The position numbers were made by a program, and so were the translations under genes. This document shows positions 6,774 to 15,163 of a DNA stretch of 41,397 bases, piece after piece. Numbering within the stretch: the first letter of the stretch is position 1; each line of letters opens with the position of its first letter. Origin of the DNA: Chelativorans petroleitrophicus (GTDB taxonomy: Bacteria > Pseudomonadota > Alphaproteobacteria > Rhizobiales > Rhizobiaceae); assembly GCF_025398195.1 (NCBI RefSeq), contig NZ_JAODNV010000024.1:1-41397 (forward strand). Direction: 5' to 3'. The notes beneath the pieces are model-generated. The model ran no database searches. It had not been told where the DNA came from and saw only the letters and a program-made list of their open reading frames with translations.

Positions 6774-8555
6774 CTATTCCATAGGGAAGAAGAACCGGAT
6801 CGCCAGTACGGCGGCAATGCCGACCACGATGTTCATCGGAATGCCGATCTTCAGGAAATCCGAGAAGCGGTAGTCACCCGCGCCATAGACCAGCGTGTTG
6901 GTCTGATAGCCGATGGGCGTGGCGAAGCTGGCACTGGCGCCGAACATCACCGCCACGACGAAGGGGCGGGGATCCACGCCAAGCTGGTCGGCAAGGCCGA
7001 TGGAGATCGGCGTCAGAAGCACGGCCACAGCATTGTTCGTGATGACCTCCGTCAGAACTGAGGTCAGCAGATAGATGGCCAGCAATGTCAGGAAGGGCGG
7101 CAGATCGGCCAGGAGCGGCGCGACGGCACCTACAATCAGTTCGATGCTGCCCGCCTGCTGCAAACCCTCTCCCACCACCAGCATGGCGAAGATGAGGACG
7201 AGGATCGAGGCATCGATGGAGTCCCACGCCTCGTCGGCGTCTATGCAGCGAAGAAGCAGGATGCCCGCGACCGCAAGCAGCGCCAGCGCGCCGATATCGG
7301 CCACGCCATATGCCGAAAGGATCACCACCGACCCAAGCGCCAGCACGGCCACCGGCGCCATGCGCCGCCGGAAAGCCCGTCCGCTCGGCCGGGTGACGGT
7401 GACGAGGTCCGCTTCCTCCGCAAGAGCATCGAAGCTTGCTGCCGGCCCCTCAAGCAGGAGCTTGTCGGCGGGCCGCAAGCGCACATTGTCGAGATCGGGG
7501 CCGGGAATGTGGCGATGGCGGCTCGCCCCAAGCACCCGCACGCCGAAGCGCCTGCCCAGGGTAAGATCGGCGATGCGCCGGCCGGCGCTTGCCCGCCTTG
7601 GGGCGACAACCGCCTCCACGACCACTGAATCGGCCTGTGAGGCCGGTCCGCGCCTCAATCCAACGCGCAGTTCCTCCCGCTCGTTGAGCGTCAGGAGCTC
7701 TGAGGTCGTGGCCATGACGATCAGCGTATCGCCCTTCTTGAGCGTTCGTTCCTTGATGCCGGAACGGATGACCTCGTTTCCGGTTCTCACGCCAATGATG
7801 CGCAACCCCGGCCGTTGAAAGGCGGCAATTTCGCCTATCGGCTGACGCGTGTACCGCCCTTCGGTGCGCACCGTGATTTCCGAGAAGAATTGCGTCTCGC
7901 CCGCTGTCGTTTCGTCGCTGGATGCGCCGCGATCCGGCAGGACGAAACGGCCGAATACAAGCAGCATGGTTATGCCGGCCGCTGCCGTGACGATCCCCAC
8001 AGGCGTGATCTCGAAGATGGAAAACGGCTCGAGCCCGTTGCTGCGGGCTACACCATCCACGAGAAGATTGGTGGAGGTGCCGATGAGCGTGCATGTGCCA
8101 CCCAGGATCGAGACATAGGAGAGCGGAATGAGCAGCCGGGTGGGCGCCACGTTCAGCGCTCCCGCAAGGCGGATGACGATGGGGATCAGGATCAGCACCA
8201 CCGGCGTGTTGTTCATGAAGGCCGAGGCCAGGAGGGCGGCCAGGGCGAAGACCAGAAGCGCGCCGATCGGCCGTTTCTTCGCCTGCGAGATGATCGAATC
8301 CGAAACGGTCTGCAAAACTCCGGTGCGCACCAGCGCGCCCGACAACACGAACATGGCGGCAATGGTAACAGGCGCGGGATTGGCGACGACGCCCATCACC
8401 TCTTCCACCGGCACGAAGCCCAGAAGCATGAAGGCGGCCGCACCGCCAATCGCCGTCACCTCCGGCGGATACAGTTCCGTGATGAAAGCAATAAACAGCG
8501 CCAGGAGAAGCGCGATCGCGATGTATGGTTCGTAGCCGGATAGGATTACGTCCAT
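6774..8555 (-). CDS. SLC13-type anion/dicarboxylate permease with two RCK_C (TrkA-C) domains
   Basis: 593 residues. Two hydrophobic blocks (about residues 1-200 and 400-590) carry the repeated permease segments, with paired Asn motifs such as FMNNTPVV in the first half and ITNNAVAVL in the second. Between them is a soluble part with two RCK_C-like units (about 205-290 and 305-385; IIGVRTGNEVIRS and GDTLIVMATTSEL mark the first). This is the usual build of bacterial SLC13/DASS or ArsB/CitM-like permeases that take up dicarboxylates, sulfate or related anions. Substrate unclear. An exact match to the EcfG promoter consensus lies 25 bases upstream of the ATG. Confidence 0.86.
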   Translation of the reverse strand: MDVILSGYEPYIAIALLLALFIAFITELYPPEVTAIGGAAAFMLLGFVPVEEVMGVVANPAPVTIAAMFVLSGALVRTGVLQTVSDSIISQAKKRPIGALLVFALAALLASAFMNNTPVVLILIPIVIRLAGALNVAPTRLLIPLSYVSILGGTCTLIGTSTNLLVDGVARSNGLEPFSIFEITPVGIVTAAAGITMLLVFGRFVLPDRGASSDETTAGETQFFSEITVRTEGRYTRQPIGEIAAFQRPGLRIIGVRTGNEVIRSGIKERTLKKGDTLIVMATTSELLTLNEREELRVGLRRGPASQADSVVVEAVVAPRRASAGRRIADLTLGRRFGVRVLGASRHRHIPGPDLDNVRLRPADKLLLEGPAASFDALAEEADLVTVTRPSGRAFRRRMAPVAVLALGSVVILSAYGVADIGALALLAVAGILLLRCIDADEAWDSIDASILVLIFAMLVVGEGLQQAGSIELIVGAVAPLLADLPPFLTLLAIYLLTSVLTEVITNNAVAVLLTPISIGLADQLGVDPRPFVVAVMFGASASFATPIGYQTNTLVYGAGDYRFSDFLKIGIPMNIVVGIAAVLAIRFFFPME

Positions 8556-8579
8556 GATGTGTCCGCTTCAGCGCCCCTC

Positions 8580-8604
8580 AACGCCGCGCCGCGGCGAGGG
8601 TTCC
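8580..8604 (-). promoter_or_regulatory. Candidate sigma-EcfG (general stress) promoter
   Basis: On the minus strand GGAAC (8604-8600) is followed after exactly 16 bases by CGTT (8583-8580), the alphaproteobacterial EcfG consensus. It lies 25 bases before the permease start at 8555, leaving a short leader. A nine-base pattern with two allowed spacings is expected by chance roughly 0.6 times in a window this size on both strands, so this single site could be fortuitous; its position is what supports it. Confidence 0.42.
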
Positions 8605-8813
8605 CTGCGGCAGGCGATCGGGCTTGGCGGGATGGGATCGATTTGCGAAGGGCCTGAACAAGGTTGGGGCGGCCTCTGGGACCGCCCCGGTTCGAACCTG
8701 CTTGGGAGGAGGAAAGCGGATTCGACGAAAGGCATCATCGCCGTTGTCCGTTAAAAAATGGTTAATGCGACAACCTTGGCGAGAAAAATTGCCGCTGAAA
8801 GCTCCTATTCCGG

Positions 8814-9896
8814 TTATTCGCCCACCACGGGTCTCAACCGTGCCGGCTCGACGGAGACGGCCTTGATAAGGGCCGTCACCGGCTTGCCGGGTTGAAGGGC
8901 GAGTGCGTCCGCGGACTTCGCGGTGATGCGGGAGATGATCCGTTCGCTGCCGAATGAAAGCATCACCCGTGCAAACGGCCCTTCCAGAGCCACCGCCTGC
9001 ACGACGCAGGGAAGCTGATTGCGAATGGACAGTCCCTCATGCGGCGTTGTCGCTAGCGCCACGTCCGAGGCCCGGATCCTGAGCCGCAGCCGCGCGCCGG
9101 CCGGAAGCCCGCGCTCGGAAAGCTCGATGGTCCCGCCGCCAAGCGCGACGATTGCGGTGCCGTAGGTCTCATCGTGCCCAGTCACCCGACCTTCGAGGAT
9201 TGCGACCGGGCCGCCGTCCTCGCCGGCATCGCCAAGAATCTCCGCCGCGGTACCGATCGCGCGAACGCGGCCCTCATCGATGGCGACAACGCGATCTGCA
9301 AGCCGCGCCACCTCGTCCGTTTCATGGCTCACATAGATGATGGGGATGTGCGCCTCGGCGGCGACCGCCTCCAGATATGGGAGGATTTCCGCGCGCCGCT
9401 CACGATCGAGCGAAGAGAGCGGCTCGTCCATCAGAAGGATTTCCGGTTCGGAAAGCAGTGCGCGGCCGATCGCGACCCGCTGCCGCTCTCCGCCTGAAAG
9501 CGTATCGGGATAGCGGTCCACATGGGCCTCGAGCCCAAGCAGTGCAACGATCTCTTCCAGAGGCCTGCGCGCCCTGCGCCCTCCGGCCCAGCGCCCGTAG
9601 GTGAGGTTGTGCCGCACCGTCAGGTGCGGGAAGAGCCGGTCTTCCTGAAAGACGAAGCCGATGCCGCGTTTGCGCGCCGGCAGGTCGATGCGCGCTTCTG
9701 AATCGAAGAGCACGCGTGATCCAGCCGCGATCCGGCCCGAATCGGGTCTGGCCGTGCCGGCCATCATCTTCAGGATCGTGCTCTTGCCGGCCCCGGAGCG
9801 CCCGAAAAGGGCCGTTACGCCCGGCTCCGCACGAAATTGCGCTCTGACGGTAAAGCTGCCTCTCCTGCCGCTTATGTCGACGTCAAGCACGGTCAT
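8814..9896 (-). CDS. modC: Molybdate ABC transporter ATP-binding protein ModC
   Basis: 360 residues, the usual ModC length. Walker A GRSGAGKST (about 32-40), the Q-loop at FVFQEDRLFPH (about 82-91), signature LSGGERQ (133-139), Walker B ILLMDEP (153-159) and an H-loop in YVSHETDE. A C-terminal TOBE/molybdate-binding domain (about 295-355) contains SIRNQLPCVV and SADALALQPG. It powers molybdate import together with ModB and ModA. The start at 9896 is fixed by an AAAGGAGG site; it overlaps the modB stop by 14 bases. Last gene of modABC on the minus strand. Confidence 0.95.
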   Translation of the reverse strand: MTVLDVDISGRRGSFTVRAQFRAEPGVTALFGRSGAGKSTILKMMAGTARPDSGRIAAGSRVLFDSEARIDLPARKRGIGFVFQEDRLFPHLTVRHNLTYGRWAGGRRARRPLEEIVALLGLEAHVDRYPDTLSGGERQRVAIGRALLSEPEILLMDEPLSSLDRERRAEILPYLEAVAAEAHIPIIYVSHETDEVARLADRVVAIDEGRVRAIGTAAEILGDAGEDGGPVAILEGRVTGHDETYGTAIVALGGGTIELSERGLPAGARLRLRIRASDVALATTPHEGLSIRNQLPCVVQAVALEGPFARVMLSFGSERIISRITAKSADALALQPGKPVTALIKAVSVEPARLRPVVGE

Positions 9897-10575
9897 CGCC
9901 GCCTCCTTTCGACAGGCGTCTGGCCACCCATTCCGACACCAGCACCGCCCCGACCGCAAGCAGGACCGAAAGGCCGATCAGGCGCAGCGCGGCCGCGTCA
10001 CCCTCGGGCGTCTGCAGAAGCGCATAGATGGCAAGCGAAAGCGTCTGCGTTTCGCCGGGGATGTTGGAAACGAAGGTGATGGTCGCGCCGAATTCGCCCA
10101 GCGCCTTGGCGAAGCCCAGCACCGCGCCCGCCATCAGCCCCGGAAGGGCAAGCGGCAGAGTGACCGTCAGGAAGACGACCGGGCTAGCCGCGCCAAGCGT
10201 GCTTGCCGCCTCCTCAAGTCCGCGATCGACGGCTTCCAGCGACAGCCGGATGGGCCGGACAATGAGCGGAAACGCCATGACCCCCGCGGCGAGCGCAGCA
10301 CCCGTCCAGCGGAAAGCGAAGCTCATGCCGAACAGATCCTCCAGGAGCCGGCCGAGCGGCCCGCGGGAGCCGAACAGCACGAGCAGGCCGTAGCCGGTGA
10401 CCACCGGCGGAAGTACCAGCGGCAGCGTGACCACCGCCTGCAGGAGCGCCTTGCCGAAGAAGCGCCGCCGCGCCAGCAGCCACGCGACGGCGAATGCGGG
10501 AATGAGCGAAAAACCGGTGGCGGCGAGCGCCACCTTGGCGGAAAGAAGCAGGATGCCGATCTCGGCTTCGGCCAT
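9883..10575 (-). CDS. modB: Molybdate ABC transporter permease ModB
   Basis: 230 residues, five to six membrane helices, the standard ModB size. The cytoplasmic EAA loop is plain: EEAASTLGAASPVVFLTVTL then LPGLMAGAVLGFAKALGEFGA, which docks onto ModC. The N-terminal LLLSAKVALAATGFSLIPAF and PLVLPPVVTGYGLL are typical ModB. Start ATG 10575 sits four bases after the modA stop codon with a GAGGCG signal; a much longer in-frame extension would run through modA and is rejected. Overlaps modC by 14 bases, so the three genes are translationally coupled. Confidence 0.95.
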   Translation of the reverse strand: MAEAEIGILLLSAKVALAATGFSLIPAFAVAWLLARRRFFGKALLQAVVTLPLVLPPVVTGYGLLVLFGSRGPLGRLLEDLFGMSFAFRWTGAALAAGVMAFPLIVRPIRLSLEAVDRGLEEAASTLGAASPVVFLTVTLPLALPGLMAGAVLGFAKALGEFGATITFVSNIPGETQTLSLAIYALLQTPEGDAAALRLIGLSVLLAVGAVLVSEWVARRLSKGGGDDRA

Positions 10576-10579
10576 CGCC

Positions 10580-11344
10580 TCAGTACGCCTCGGACACTGG
10601 CGAGGTGAAGCCCCGCTCGCGGAAGATCGCCTGTCCTGCCTCGCTCGACAGGAAATCGAGGAAAGCACGCGCGGCAGGCTGCGCCTGCGCGGTGGCCGCC
10701 GCCTGATAGGTGATGGGCGGATGGCCTTCCGGCGGGAAGGTGTAGAGGAGCGACAGTCCTTCGGCGGTTTGAAGGTCCGAGGAATAGACGATCGCGACCT
10801 CCACCTCACCCCGTCTGGCAAGCTCCAGAGCCACCCTCACATTCTCGCCGAACACCGCGCGATCCTTCGCCATTTCCCACAGGCCGAAATGTTCGAGAGC
10901 CGCCTGGGCGTAGCGTCCCGCTGGAACGTGGGAAGGATCACCCATGGCGAACCGGCCTTCGCGCAGGATGGTAGCTGGATCGGCGCCGCCGGGGAGGGGA
11001 TTTGCTCCGGCAATGACCAGCGCGTTACCGGCGACGGTGCGGCGGGTATCCTCCGCGATCGCGCCGCGTTCGGAAAGCCAGTCCATCCACGCCCGGTCAG
11101 CGGAGATGTAGACATCGGCAGGCGCTCCCGCCTCGATCTGGCGGGCGAGTACGGAACTGGCGGCCAGCGAAACGGCCGTCTCGATGCCTGTATCGACCTC
11201 GAAATCCGCGGCGACCTGGTCCATCACTTCCTTGAGGCTGGCCGCGGCGAAGATGGTGATGCGCTCGGCTGCCTGCGCGCCCGGCGCAACGAAGCCGAAA
11301 AGAAGAAGGAGAATCAGGGTCCGTATGCGCAACACATCCTCCAT
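10580..11344 (-). CDS. modA: Molybdate ABC transporter substrate-binding protein ModA
   Basis: About 254 residues with a Sec signal peptide (RIRTLILLLLFGFVAPGAQA, cleavage after AQA). The mature protein starts with ITIFAAASLKEVMDQVA, the hallmark ModA N-terminus that binds molybdate/tungstate in the periplasm. Later landmarks are ADVYISADRAWMDWL and GRYAQAALEHFGLW. Start is ambiguous: ATG 11344 has no ribosome-binding site, but GGAGG inside its first codons lies at good distance from GTG 11335 or TTG 11332, which would begin the signal peptide directly. First gene of modABC. No ModE regulator is adjacent and no obvious ModE box was recognised upstream. Confidence 0.93.
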   Translation of the reverse strand: MEDVLRIRTLILLLLFGFVAPGAQAAERITIFAAASLKEVMDQVAADFEVDTGIETAVSLAASSVLARQIEAGAPADVYISADRAWMDWLSERGAIAEDTRRTVAGNALVIAGANPLPGGADPATILREGRFAMGDPSHVPAGRYAQAALEHFGLWEMAKDRAVFGENVRVALELARRGEVEVAIVYSSDLQTAEGLSLLYTFPPEGHPPITYQAAATAQAQPAARAFLDFLSSEAGQAIFRERGFTSPVSEAY

Positions 11345-11543
11345 GGCCGGCGCAAATTGCGATGCGCTTGAAGAAAAGGATGTGATGGTGGACAAGCCTC
11401 GCACCCGCGCCCCGGATGCGGCTCGGCCCTTGACGCAGAGGCGACCGATCACCGTCGCCCGCACCGGCTGAAGCGGTGCGACGCCACTTTATGACGCCGG
11501 CCGATCAATTGGCAAGGCGGAGAACGCCGGCAGGTGCCAGCGC

Positions 11544-12245
11544 TCAGGCTGTCGACTCGCTCACGGTCGCTTCGATGTGATCGACCAGCGTGTCGGGCAG
11601 CTTGAGGCGCCCGGCAAGCATGTTGAGATACCCGCGCTCGGCGCGGCTCTTGGGCTCGATGGCAAGCCGCGAGGCGGTGTAAAGCTCGACCTTCTGCGCA
11701 TCGGTCTTTGCGGCGGCGACAAGGGCGTCGATGTCCAACGGCTTTTCCAGCTCGCTCATGAGGAAGGCCTCTCCCTCCCGGTCGAGCCCGCTTTCCTTCA
11801 GACGAGCGGCAATCCTGCGGCGCTCTTCTTCGTCGATATGCCCGTCCGCGCGGGCGGCGGCGATCATGGCGCGCACCAGGGCGAAAGCGAACTCGCTCTC
11901 CCCTTGTGGGGCCTGCGCGGGATGGAAGCCGGTGCCTTCGAGCGGCGGCAAAAGGTTTGTCTCCTTATCGCTCGCTGCGTCACCCGGAGTCTTGCCGTTC
12001 TGGTAGTTCTGGTAGGCCTTGTAGGCGAGGCCCGCGATGGCGGCCATGCCGCCCAGCTTCAGCGCCTGCTTGGTCAGTTTCCGGCCGGTCCCGGTGCCGA
12101 GGAGCGCCGCCACGATGGCTCCCGCTGCCAACGGATTGTCCTTGGCGAAACCGGTCACCCGGTCGGCATAATCCTTCGTCGATGAATTTCTGCCCGGTTC
12201 CCGTGCGCCCAGAAATTCGTCGAGCAGCCTCTTCGGATCGATCAT
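11544..12245 (-). CDS. DUF533 / TerB-like (YebE-type) protein
   Basis: 233 residues. The N-terminus (MIDPKRLLDEFLG) and a glycine/alanine-rich hydrophobic stretch with AGAIVAALLGTGTGRKL (from about residue 40) match the DUF533/YebE family. The C-terminal half (about 115-225) is a TerB-like helical domain with the acidic metal-site pattern ARADGHIDEEERRRIAARL. Members are inner-membrane-associated and of unknown role, sometimes stress linked. An AGAGGAGA site precedes ATG 12245. Divergent from the muramidase gene at 12469. Confidence 0.83.
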   Translation of the reverse strand: MIDPKRLLDEFLGAREPGRNSSTKDYADRVTGFAKDNPLAAGAIVAALLGTGTGRKLTKQALKLGGMAAIAGLAYKAYQNYQNGKTPGDAASDKETNLLPPLEGTGFHPAQAPQGESEFAFALVRAMIAAARADGHIDEEERRRIAARLKESGLDREGEAFLMSELEKPLDIDALVAAAKTDAQKVELYTASRLAIEPKSRAERGYLNMLAGRLKLPDTLVDHIEATVSESTA

Positions 12246-12468
12246 CGCGTTCTCCTCTTCGGGAAGGTTTCCTTCGGGAGGTAGGAACCGCGCCCTTCCA
12301 TTGCAATCGGGTCCGCAGGCGGGGACAGAGCCGTGGATAAAAATGGCATTTCAGAGAAAACTCCCCGCGGGATACAGGGCGTTGAGCAGGTGCATCGGGG
12401 CGAAGGCGAGGAATTTTTTCCCCGCGTCCCTAGGGCAGACGAGAATCGGCCAAAACGGAGGCCTGCTT

Positions 12469-13359
12469 ATGTTTTCTGCCGAGACCATCGCCCTGATCAC
12501 CCGCGCCGCCCGCGAAGCGGACCTAGAGCCCGCCGTTCTGCTTGCCGTTGCCGAGGTCGAATCGGGCGGCCGGACACACGCGCTCATCAAGGGCCGCACC
12601 GAGCCGCTGATCCGCTTCGAAGGACATTATTTCGACCGGCGGCTGTCCGAGGCCGACCGCATCCGTGCGCGGCGCGAAGGGCTTGCGGCCCCGGCCGCGG
12701 GCGCGGTTCGCAATCCGCCGGGGCAGGCGGCCCGCTGGAGGATGCTGGAATCCGCGGCCGCCATCGACCGCCGGGCGGCCTATGAATCCACGTCCTGGGG
12801 CGTGGGGCAGGTGATGGGCGCCCACTGGGCGTGGCTCGGCTATCGTAATGTGGATGCGCTGGTCGCGGAAGCGCGAAGCGGGCTTGAGGGACAGCTTCGC
12901 CTCATGCTGCGCTACATCGAGAAAGCCGGGCTCAAGGATGCGCTGCGCGAGCGCAACTGGGTCGCTTTCGCGCGGGGCTACAACGGCCCGGACTATGCCA
13001 GAAACAGCTATCACCTGCGTCTCGCGCTCGCCTATCGCCGCCATGCGCGCCTGGCGGAGGCCCGTGCCCGCGAGGGGGAGGCCATGCTGATGCAGGGGGA
13101 TAGCGGCAGCGCGGTCCGGCAGTTGCAAAGCACGCTTTCGCGCCTCGGCCACAGGGTGGCGATCGATGGCATCTTCGGCCCCGAGACGGATGCGGCTTTG
13201 CGCGCCTTTCAGCGTCGCCATGGACTCTCGGCCGACGGCATCGTCGGGCCGCGGACGAGCGCAGCCCTTCGAGAGGCTCTGCAGCCTGCCGGCATCGCCG
13301 GGCGGCTGAGCGGGGCGATCGCCGCCTTCTTGCAGCGCATTCTCGCGGCATTCCGCTGA
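12469..13359 (+). CDS. N-acetylmuramidase with C-terminal peptidoglycan-binding domain
   Basis: 296 residues. The N-terminal domain (about 1-200) has AEVESGGRTH with a likely catalytic Glu, then IRFEGHYFDRRL and YESTSWGVGQVMG. This is the layout of the DUF3380 N-acetylmuramidase family found in phage and Gram-negative endolysins. Residues about 208-270 form a PG_binding_1 domain (DSGSAVRQLQSTLSRLG then GIFGPETDAALRAFQRRHGL). No signal peptide is visible. ATG 12469 is preferred because CGGAGG lies eight bases upstream. No holin, spanin or other phage gene is adjacent, so it is either a domesticated lysin or a lone cell-wall enzyme. Confidence 0.88.
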   Translation: MFSAETIALITRAAREADLEPAVLLAVAEVESGGRTHALIKGRTEPLIRFEGHYFDRRLSEADRIRARREGLAAPAAGAVRNPPGQAARWRMLESAAAIDRRAAYESTSWGVGQVMGAHWAWLGYRNVDALVAEARSGLEGQLRLMLRYIEKAGLKDALRERNWVAFARGYNGPDYARNSYHLRLALAYRRHARLAEARAREGEAMLMQGDSGSAVRQLQSTLSRLGHRVAIDGIFGPETDAALRAFQRRHGLSADGIVGPRTSAALREALQPAGIAGRLSGAIAAFLQRILAAFR

Positions 13360-13485
13360 AGATGGCTTCTGTCAGGTTGAACGCAGCCAGGAGTGTTGCG
13401 TTCATCATCGGCCGGCGGCGATCTTCGTTTGAACTTGCCGCATGAATTGGTCTATGAGAGCCGCGTTCATTCTGTGGAGTCGGTG

Positions 13486-14127
13486 ATGAGGAACAAGACA
13501 GAGCGCCTTGTGGAAATCCTGTCGGGCCAGCCCGTTATTCCGGTGCTCAAGATCGACCGCATCGCCGATGCCGTCCCTCTTGCACGGGCACTGGTGCGGG
13601 GCGGGCTGAAGGCTATCGAGATCACGTTGCGCACGCCCGATGCCCTCGATGCGATCCGGCAGGTGGCGGACGAGGTGCCGGAAGCAATCGTCGGCGCCGG
13701 CACGATCCTTTCGCAGAAGGATTTCGCCGGAGCGGAGGCTGCCGGAGCCCGCTTCATCGTCTCGCCGGGCGCAACCCGGGCGCTGCTTGATGCCGCTAGC
13801 CGGTCGGGCGTGCCGTTCCTGCCCGGCGCGGTGACCCCCAGCGAGATCATGGCCCTGCGGGACGAAGGCTATGAAGTGCTGAAATTCTTCCCCGCCGAGC
13901 AGTCGGGCGGCACGGCTTTCCTGAGGTCGCTTGCCTCGCCGCTCGCAGGTATGCGTTTCTGCCCCACCAGCGGCATTTCGCAGAAGAACGCCGCGGATTA
14001 TCTTGCACTCCCCAACGTCATCTGCGTGGGCGGTTCATGGGTCGCGCCCGACGCGGAGCTTGCCTCCGGCAACTGGGCGGCAGTGGAGGAACTTGCGCGC
14101 CAGGCTGCGAGCCTCGCGCGCGGCTAA
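13486..14127 (+). CDS. eda: KDPG/KHG aldolase (2-keto-3-deoxy-6-phosphogluconate aldolase)
   Basis: 213 residues, the standard Eda length. Catalytic residues fall at the same numbers as in the E. coli enzyme: E45 and R49 in EITLRT, T73 in GAGT, and the Schiff-base K133 in KFFPAE. It splits 2-keto-3-deoxy-6-phosphogluconate into pyruvate and glyceraldehyde 3-phosphate in the Entner-Doudoroff pathway. Start ATG 13486 has GGAG eight bases upstream; GTG 13483 is an alternative. It stands alone, with no edd or zwf beside it, and converges with the oxidoreductase pair at 14144. Confidence 0.93.
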   Translation: MRNKTERLVEILSGQPVIPVLKIDRIADAVPLARALVRGGLKAIEITLRTPDALDAIRQVADEVPEAIVGAGTILSQKDFAGAEAAGARFIVSPGATRALLDAASRSGVPFLPGAVTPSEIMALRDEGYEVLKFFPAEQSGGTAFLRSLASPLAGMRFCPTSGISQKNAADYLALPNVICVGGSWVAPDAELASGNWAAVEELARQAASLARG

Positions 14128-14143
14128 CGCCTGCCAAATCAAG

Positions 14144-15163
14144 TTATCTGACCCGCCGGCCATAGATCCGGTCGAGCACGCGCGCCACCTGCGGATACTG
14201 GTCGGCTTGCGGATCGTACCGATGCCCTTCGGCCAGCCGTCTCGCCCAATCGACCACCGCCCGCCCCTGCCAGTCGTCCGAGGGCGCGGCGATCGTCTCG
14301 CGTGACGTGCCACGATAATGCCCGGCGACGAAGTCGTAGAAGGAGCCGTCAACGTTGGTGAGGGCGAGGCCGCCCTCAGAGCCGTAAAAGGCGGCGGAGA
14401 TTACAGCATCCTGTCCCGCATGAAGCCGCCAGGAACATGCAAACCGCACGACCGTACCCGTTTCTAGCGTTAGCGTTGCCAAGGCGAAATCTTCGACGAC
14501 GGAGGGGTTAGCAGGCAGCGGCTCGCCCTTTGCGAAAAGATGGCTTTCGACCTTCACGACCTCTGGAAAGCCGAGCGTCCATAAGGCGAGGTCCACCAGA
14601 TGAACGCCCAGATCGATGACACAGCCGCCGCCCGACTGCTCGGGATCGTAAAACCACGATTTGTCCGGGCCGTATGCGTTGTGGAAGACGAGATCAACCG
14701 CCTGCACCCGGCCGATGCCGCCTTGAGAGACAATGGGCTGTATGCGGCGCATCGCATCGGTGTACCGGTAGGAGAGGTCCACGCCCAGCAGCCGGTCGGC
14801 GGTGCGTGCGGCCTGGATGACCGCGCTCGCTTCTGCGAAGTCGCGGCCGAGCGGCTTTTGGCAGAAAACGGCGAAACCGTGGGCGAGTGCCGTCATTGCC
14901 TGGTCGGCGTGAAGCGCGCTGGGTGTGGCGATGACGATCCCGTCGAGCGGTTCTTGCATCAGCTCTTCGAGCGCCCCGACCTGCGTGGCTTCGGGTGCGA
15001 GGTCTGATGCCTCGCGCAGGCATTCCGGCGAAGGTTCGGCGATGGCAGCGATCTCCGCAATACCTGAGTCGGCAAGGGCCTTGAGACGGTTGCGCCCGAT
15101 CCAGCCGGTACCCAGAAAGCCGAGCCTTGGCCTTCTCGCAGACGGTCGGGCCGGAAGGCTCAT
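14144..15163 (-). CDS. Gfo/Idh/MocA-family oxidoreductase
   Basis: 339 residues. The N-terminal Rossmann fold carries LGFLGTGWIGRNR (about 14-26) for NAD(P). The motif that is normally EKP reads QKP here (VFCQKPLG, near residue 104). The C-terminal part with DLGVHLVDLALWTLG supplies the conserved His/Asp pair. Family members oxidise or reduce sugars, inositols or related polyols; the substrate cannot be named. The gene overlaps the upstream dehydrogenase stop by four bases (ATGA), so the two probably act on one substrate. Confidence 0.86.
   Translation of the reverse strand: MSLPARPSARRPRLGFLGTGWIGRNRLKALADSGIAEIAAIAEPSPECLREASDLAPEATQVGALEELMQEPLDGIVIATPSALHADQAMTALAHGFAVFCQKPLGRDFAEASAVIQAARTADRLLGVDLSYRYTDAMRRIQPIVSQGGIGRVQAVDLVFHNAYGPDKSWFYDPEQSGGGCVIDLGVHLVDLALWTLGFPEVVKVESHLFAKGEPLPANPSVVEDFALATLTLETGTVVRFACSWRLHAGQDAVISAAFYGSEGGLALTNVDGSFYDFVAGHYRGTSRETIAAPSDDWQGRAVVDWARRLAEGHRYDPQADQYPQVARVLDRIYGRRVR

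Noticed and set aside
10580-11543. Molybdenum cofactor riboswitch or ModE site before modA
   Set aside because: No recognisable conserved stems or ModE palindrome were seen in the short upstream region.
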